A stretch of DNA of 64,000 nucleotides from positions 32,863,855-32,927,854 of the forward strand of contig NC_054867.1 of the NCBI RefSeq assembly GCF_018320785.1. The letters are read 5' to 3'. The translations under genes and the position numbers were made by a program. Positions within the stretch are counted from its first letter, which is position 1, and each line of letters opens with the position of its first letter. A model generated the notes under the pieces. It had not been told where the DNA came from. It did no database searches and was given only the letters and a program-made list of their open reading frames with translations. The stretch comes from Cheilinus undulatus. Lineage: Eukaryota; Chordata; Actinopteri; Labriformes; Labridae. This document shows, piece after piece, positions 61,301 through 64,000 of the stretch.

Positions 61301-64000
61301 ATGTCCCAATTACCCAGAATTCACCTTATGTAAATCATTTTTTGTGTAAATGTGCTCTAGATGAAGGCTGTTTGGCAGTGTGATGCTAATCTTTTTTCAG
61401 TCACCTAGCATGAAACTCTTGTTTCTACTTTCTAACAAGAAAAAAATTTATCATGTATCTTATTGTCTGCCTGTTTAATTTGAAATGAGTTGCAATGAGT
61501 TGTCAGGTGGCACAACTGCCAAAAGTATCACTGAATGAAATACAGTGCTTAACAGATTTATTAGACCACCCTAACCCTAACCAAAGTAAGGTTTATGCCA
61601 CAGCTGCCCTAGATTAACAGCATTGGTAATGATCAAAATCATTTTTTATGTTTCTGCAATGGTTAATACACCAATATGTAGAAGCTCTTTAACCCAAATG
61701 ACATTTTTAATGCAAAAATATAATTATTATTATTATCGATTAATTTTCAAATTTACTGATTTACTAAAAAATCCGAAAAAATAGTAAAGCACGTTATTAT
61801 TTCTTGATTAATATCTCAAATTATAGTTATTTATTTGCATTCCTGAACAGAAAAATGAGTTTTAGTGGTTGAATGTTATGCTTGATTCATTTCTGACTTC
61901 TCAGAGAAGCCCAGTGAGCCGGCTCAAATTTGGGTGGATTCAGTTTGAAATTCCTCATTCCTGTTCAAAATGGTAAAATGTGGAGAGCTCACTGAAAATG
62001 AAAGAGTCCGCATTAAAGCACTTCATGATGCTGGATGGTCTCTGAGACAAATATGACAGGTGGTCTAATAAATTTGTTAAGCACTGTATATAATGTTAGT
62101 TTAAGCTCTAAGAATATTTACTTTTCTCCCAAAATGTTTATTTCAATTTAATCAAAGATACTTTACACTTATAACCGCTTCCGTAATAACTGATGTACAT
62201 ATCTGTCCAATGTTAAAGGGAAAAACTAAGCTCCAAACAAACTTTTTTAGCCCTCATGGTGCTGTGTCGGCTTTGTAACCTTTAAACATTTGTTGGTTAA
62301 AAAGATTTCAAACTAGGATGCAGTGATTAAAAATACACAATATAATATTAGCAGGTATTCAGCATGTTTCCTGTTATGTTGTCAGGCAGTGCAACCAAAA
62401 TGTGGGATGGTGCAAATCAGGTAAAATGTTCATTTATAGAAGGACATACAAGGTTAAAATAATCCAAAGTTTGCTCATTTTGATCACAATAGCTATACCG
62501 TTGAATGCAATAATCTGAAAATTTATAGAATTATATTCAGTTTTTTTAAATATAAAATTGGACACTAAAGACACTAAATACCTGGACCACAGCTCTGAAT
62601 TATTTTAATCACAAAAGATGTCCAAAAATAGATATGTGTGGGGCAATGTGGACACTTTCAGAGGTAATTGCCAAAGATTTAATCTAGACTTGATAAAAGG
62701 AAAATACATACATTTTGACAAATTCACGGTTGAGCTACTAAACCTGACTGTTTCTAGGTGTAGAAGTTGCAAATAGTGTTAAATAGTCAATTTTAACACT
62801 TTAAAAAGTGATTTCACATATGAGACTTGTATTACATCTATTTTGAAAAAGCGTATGTCACAATGAGGCATCAGCATTAATTTCAGTCGGTCATATAACC
62901 AGCAAAAAAATCCTCTTAAGGGCTTTGATAAACTGTATTGCTTTCATTTGTGGACATTTAAGGCAACTTTTATCATCTACATAGTTTCATAATCATTACT
63001 ACTAGGGTTTTTCCTCAAATAAAACAAATCTGTGATGCTGCTATTTTCCCTCAGTTTTCTCTCTGTCTCCCTCTTCCTCAGCCGTGTCCTGTGTGGTGAG
63101 CGAGTGGACGCAGTGGTCAGGATGTGCTGAGCTGTGTAAGGCCACTTTCCGCAGGAGGAGCAGGACCGTCCTGCAGGAGCCTCACAATGCAGGTAAACCC
63201 TGTCCACACCTGGAGGAGCACGCTGGCTGTGCAGAGTACTGGACCCATGACGGACACTGTCACAACTCTTTGGGTGAGAAAAAAACTACGGGGTTCCTTC
63301 TGCTGGTCCATGTAATAACACACTGTTCTGTGACTTTTTTAAGAATCAGATTTGGGTGAATCTTTATCCACCTGAATTATAACATTGATAACACTTAAGG
63401 TTCAGAGCTTGGACTAGCATTTTCTGGCTCATATGTGTGCCAAAAAAGCCTGGATTTGAAAGGATATGTTAGATAATCCTGAGAAAATTGCCACAATTTC
63501 CCATACATAGATGTCCGTTAATCTGCCACTGTTTTTTTAAATAAACTGAATCTTCTTTAAATTTAAATGAAAAGAAATTAAATTTAGCTGCTCATTTTCT
63601 TTCAGAATGACACACCAGTGAATCCTCAGGGGTTTCCAGTTTAAATGGATTGGGCCCTATATAACATATAACATGCAGTGAATGGTCACATGTAATGTTC
63701 TTATCGTGGTTGTTCCCTCTGCAGTCCCAGCTCTTATTATCAGCGGTGGCTATGGCAACGCGAGGAAGAAAAGAGACATCCCTGACAGCAATGACATTAC
63801 AGGGTAACATGTTCACTAAAGTGCAGAAACATGTCAAACCTCACTCTCCTTGACTTGTACATTTGGTATAAAATCTGACTTTGGTATCTTTCTGTGTGAC
63901 CTTTTGTGTCTCTGCATACCCGTGCTTGTGTGAGACAGGTACTGTGTCCAGTTTCAGCTGACCTCTCTGACTAAAGGGTGCCAGCAGAGTGCAGATCCGC
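58079..64000 (+). CDS. sbspon: SBSPON-like secreted protein (somatomedin B and TSP1 domains), 5' part
   Basis: Probable secreted matrix protein. Exons 58079-58352, 63082-63273, 63725-63803 and 63939 to the right edge; phases agree. Residues 1-40 hold a signal peptide (hydrophobic LCLGVLLSLVATG then QSGC). A somatomedin B domain follows with eight Cys (DADLCCTGRDPSCVSRG, TCYCDQACAATLDCCHDYE), then a TSP1 repeat (VSEWTQWSGCAELC, CPHLEEHAGCAEYW), then YCVQFQLTSLTKGC as in SBSPON. The extra RKKRD in exon 3 resembles a furin-type site. Continues past the window. Given its STAU1 neighbourhood it may be a paralogue of SBSPON rather than its orthologue. Confidence 0.87.
59063..59247 (-). mobile_element. 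tRNA-derived SINE with perfect target-site duplication
   Basis: Flanked by the 15-base direct repeat acaacaggtagtttt at 59,048-59,062 and 59,248-59,262. On the minus strand the head GGTGGCCTAGTGGTTTAAGG is a pol III A box and GGTACGAATCCGG a B box; the tail is a short A run. Insertion is on the minus strand. Confidence 0.88.
59840..61070 (+). mobile_element. Tc1-like DNA transposon relic with long decayed transposase
   Basis: Left part has ctgctttccacattattatg and a second ttccacattattatgcaaaa. A transposase frame starts near 60,195 and runs to 60,575 (AGASGVPPTSRCRILQRL, FFTDECRATLDGPDGG). It continues in another frame at about 60,597-60,830 (ELVGPFRVPEGVKTTLAKYI, FMNDITPSHAAK) and further at 60,860-61,060 (SSPDLNPVEDC). 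The three acidic catalytic sites are recognisable but split by stops and frameshifts. The right TIR is not evident. Confidence 0.82.
60195..60830 (+). pseudogene. Broken Tc1-like transposase
   Basis: Joined piecewise it covers helix-turn-helix, DDE core (Asp in TDECRA, Asp in MND, Glu in NPVED). At least one frameshift (near 60,575) and an early stop (after LLWA) break it, so it makes no protein. Confidence 0.8.
61543..62086 (+). mobile_element. Non-autonomous Tc1-like element, copy 2 (inverted relative to copy 1)
   Basis: Ends TA-CAGTGCTTAACAGATTTA and TAAATTTGTTAAGCACTG-TA with TA duplication. It carries two CCCTAA units after the left TIR and, at about 61,974-62,058, a short transposase start, MVKCGELTENERVRIKALHD, that stops after RQI. 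Copy 1 is at 18,402-18,945 in the opposite orientation. Confidence 0.87.
63082..63273 (+). CDS. sbspon: SBSPON-like exon 2 (thrombospondin type-1 repeat)
   Basis: Acceptor CTTCCTCAG, donor GTGAGA. Encodes SCVVSEWTQWSGCAELCKA, FRRRSRTVLQEPHNAGKPCP and HLEEHAGCAEYW. Confidence 0.9.
63725..64000 (+). CDS. sbspon: SBSPON-like exons 3 and 4 (partial)
   Basis: Exon 63725-63803 encodes PALIISGGYGNARKKRDIPD; exon 63939 onward encodes YCVQFQLTSLTKGCQQSADP and runs off the window. The YC-x-F and LT-x-x-C spacing match the SBSPON C-terminal domain. Confidence 0.82.

Larger units (their letters stand above)
58353..63081. other. SBSPON-like intron 1 (4.7 kb), repeat-rich
   Basis: Contains a tRNA-derived SINE (59,063-59,247), a Tc1-like relic (59,840-61,070) and the second MVK-type MITE (61,543-62,086). 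The remaining 58,353-59,040 and 62,090-63,080 show nothing recognised. Confidence 0.6.

Overview
This window is nuclear genomic DNA from a bony fish, probably a teleost. Genes are split into many short exons with GT/AG introns, vertebrate protein families are easy to read through the splice sites, and introns and spacers are full of typical fish repeats (Tc1-like and mariner elements, TIR foldback elements, tRNA-derived SINEs). I see no prokaryotic genes, CRISPR arrays or operons.

Layout. (1) About 1-21.1 kb, minus strand: the 5' part of a calcium/calmodulin-dependent protein kinase I gene (camk1). One non-coding first exon and three coding exons are visible; the rest lies beyond the left edge. 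Its 14 kb intron between 2.6 and 16.9 kb is mostly transposon remnants. (2) 24.2-38.9 kb, plus strand: a complete pbrm1 (polybromo, BAF180). Its 29 coding exons sum to an uninterrupted 1,642-residue frame with six bromodomains, two BAH domains and an HMG box. (3) 39.1-49.2 kb, plus strand: a complete stau1 (Staufen-1), 14 coding exons, 695 residues, five double-stranded-RNA-binding domains. (4) 54.4-50.2 kb, minus strand: a complete five-exon RDH10-like retinol/short-chain dehydrogenase, 317 residues. (5) 58.0 kb to the right edge, plus strand: the 5' part of a secreted SBSPON-like gene with a somatomedin B and a thrombospondin-1 domain.

The genes do not form one pathway: Ca2+ signalling, PBAF chromatin remodelling, mRNA transport/decay, retinoid metabolism and extracellular matrix. 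The informative point is order. stau1(+), rdh10-like(-), sbspon-like(+) has the same order and relative orientation as STAU2, RDH10, SBSPON on human 8q21, as I recall that map. The right half therefore looks like a paralogous (whole-genome-duplication) copy of that block, kept beside STAU1.

Exon boundaries were derived by hand from splice consensus, reading-frame phase and homology recalled from family knowledge; the phases close for all five genes. UTR ends, promoters and most repeat boundaries are approximate. I found no convincing new biological system. The most unusual points are the retained paralogous gene block, an open in-frame mini-intron in stau1 dsRBD4, a His at the usual acetyl-lysine-binding Asn position of pbrm1 bromodomain 6, and several nested or foldback DNA elements.
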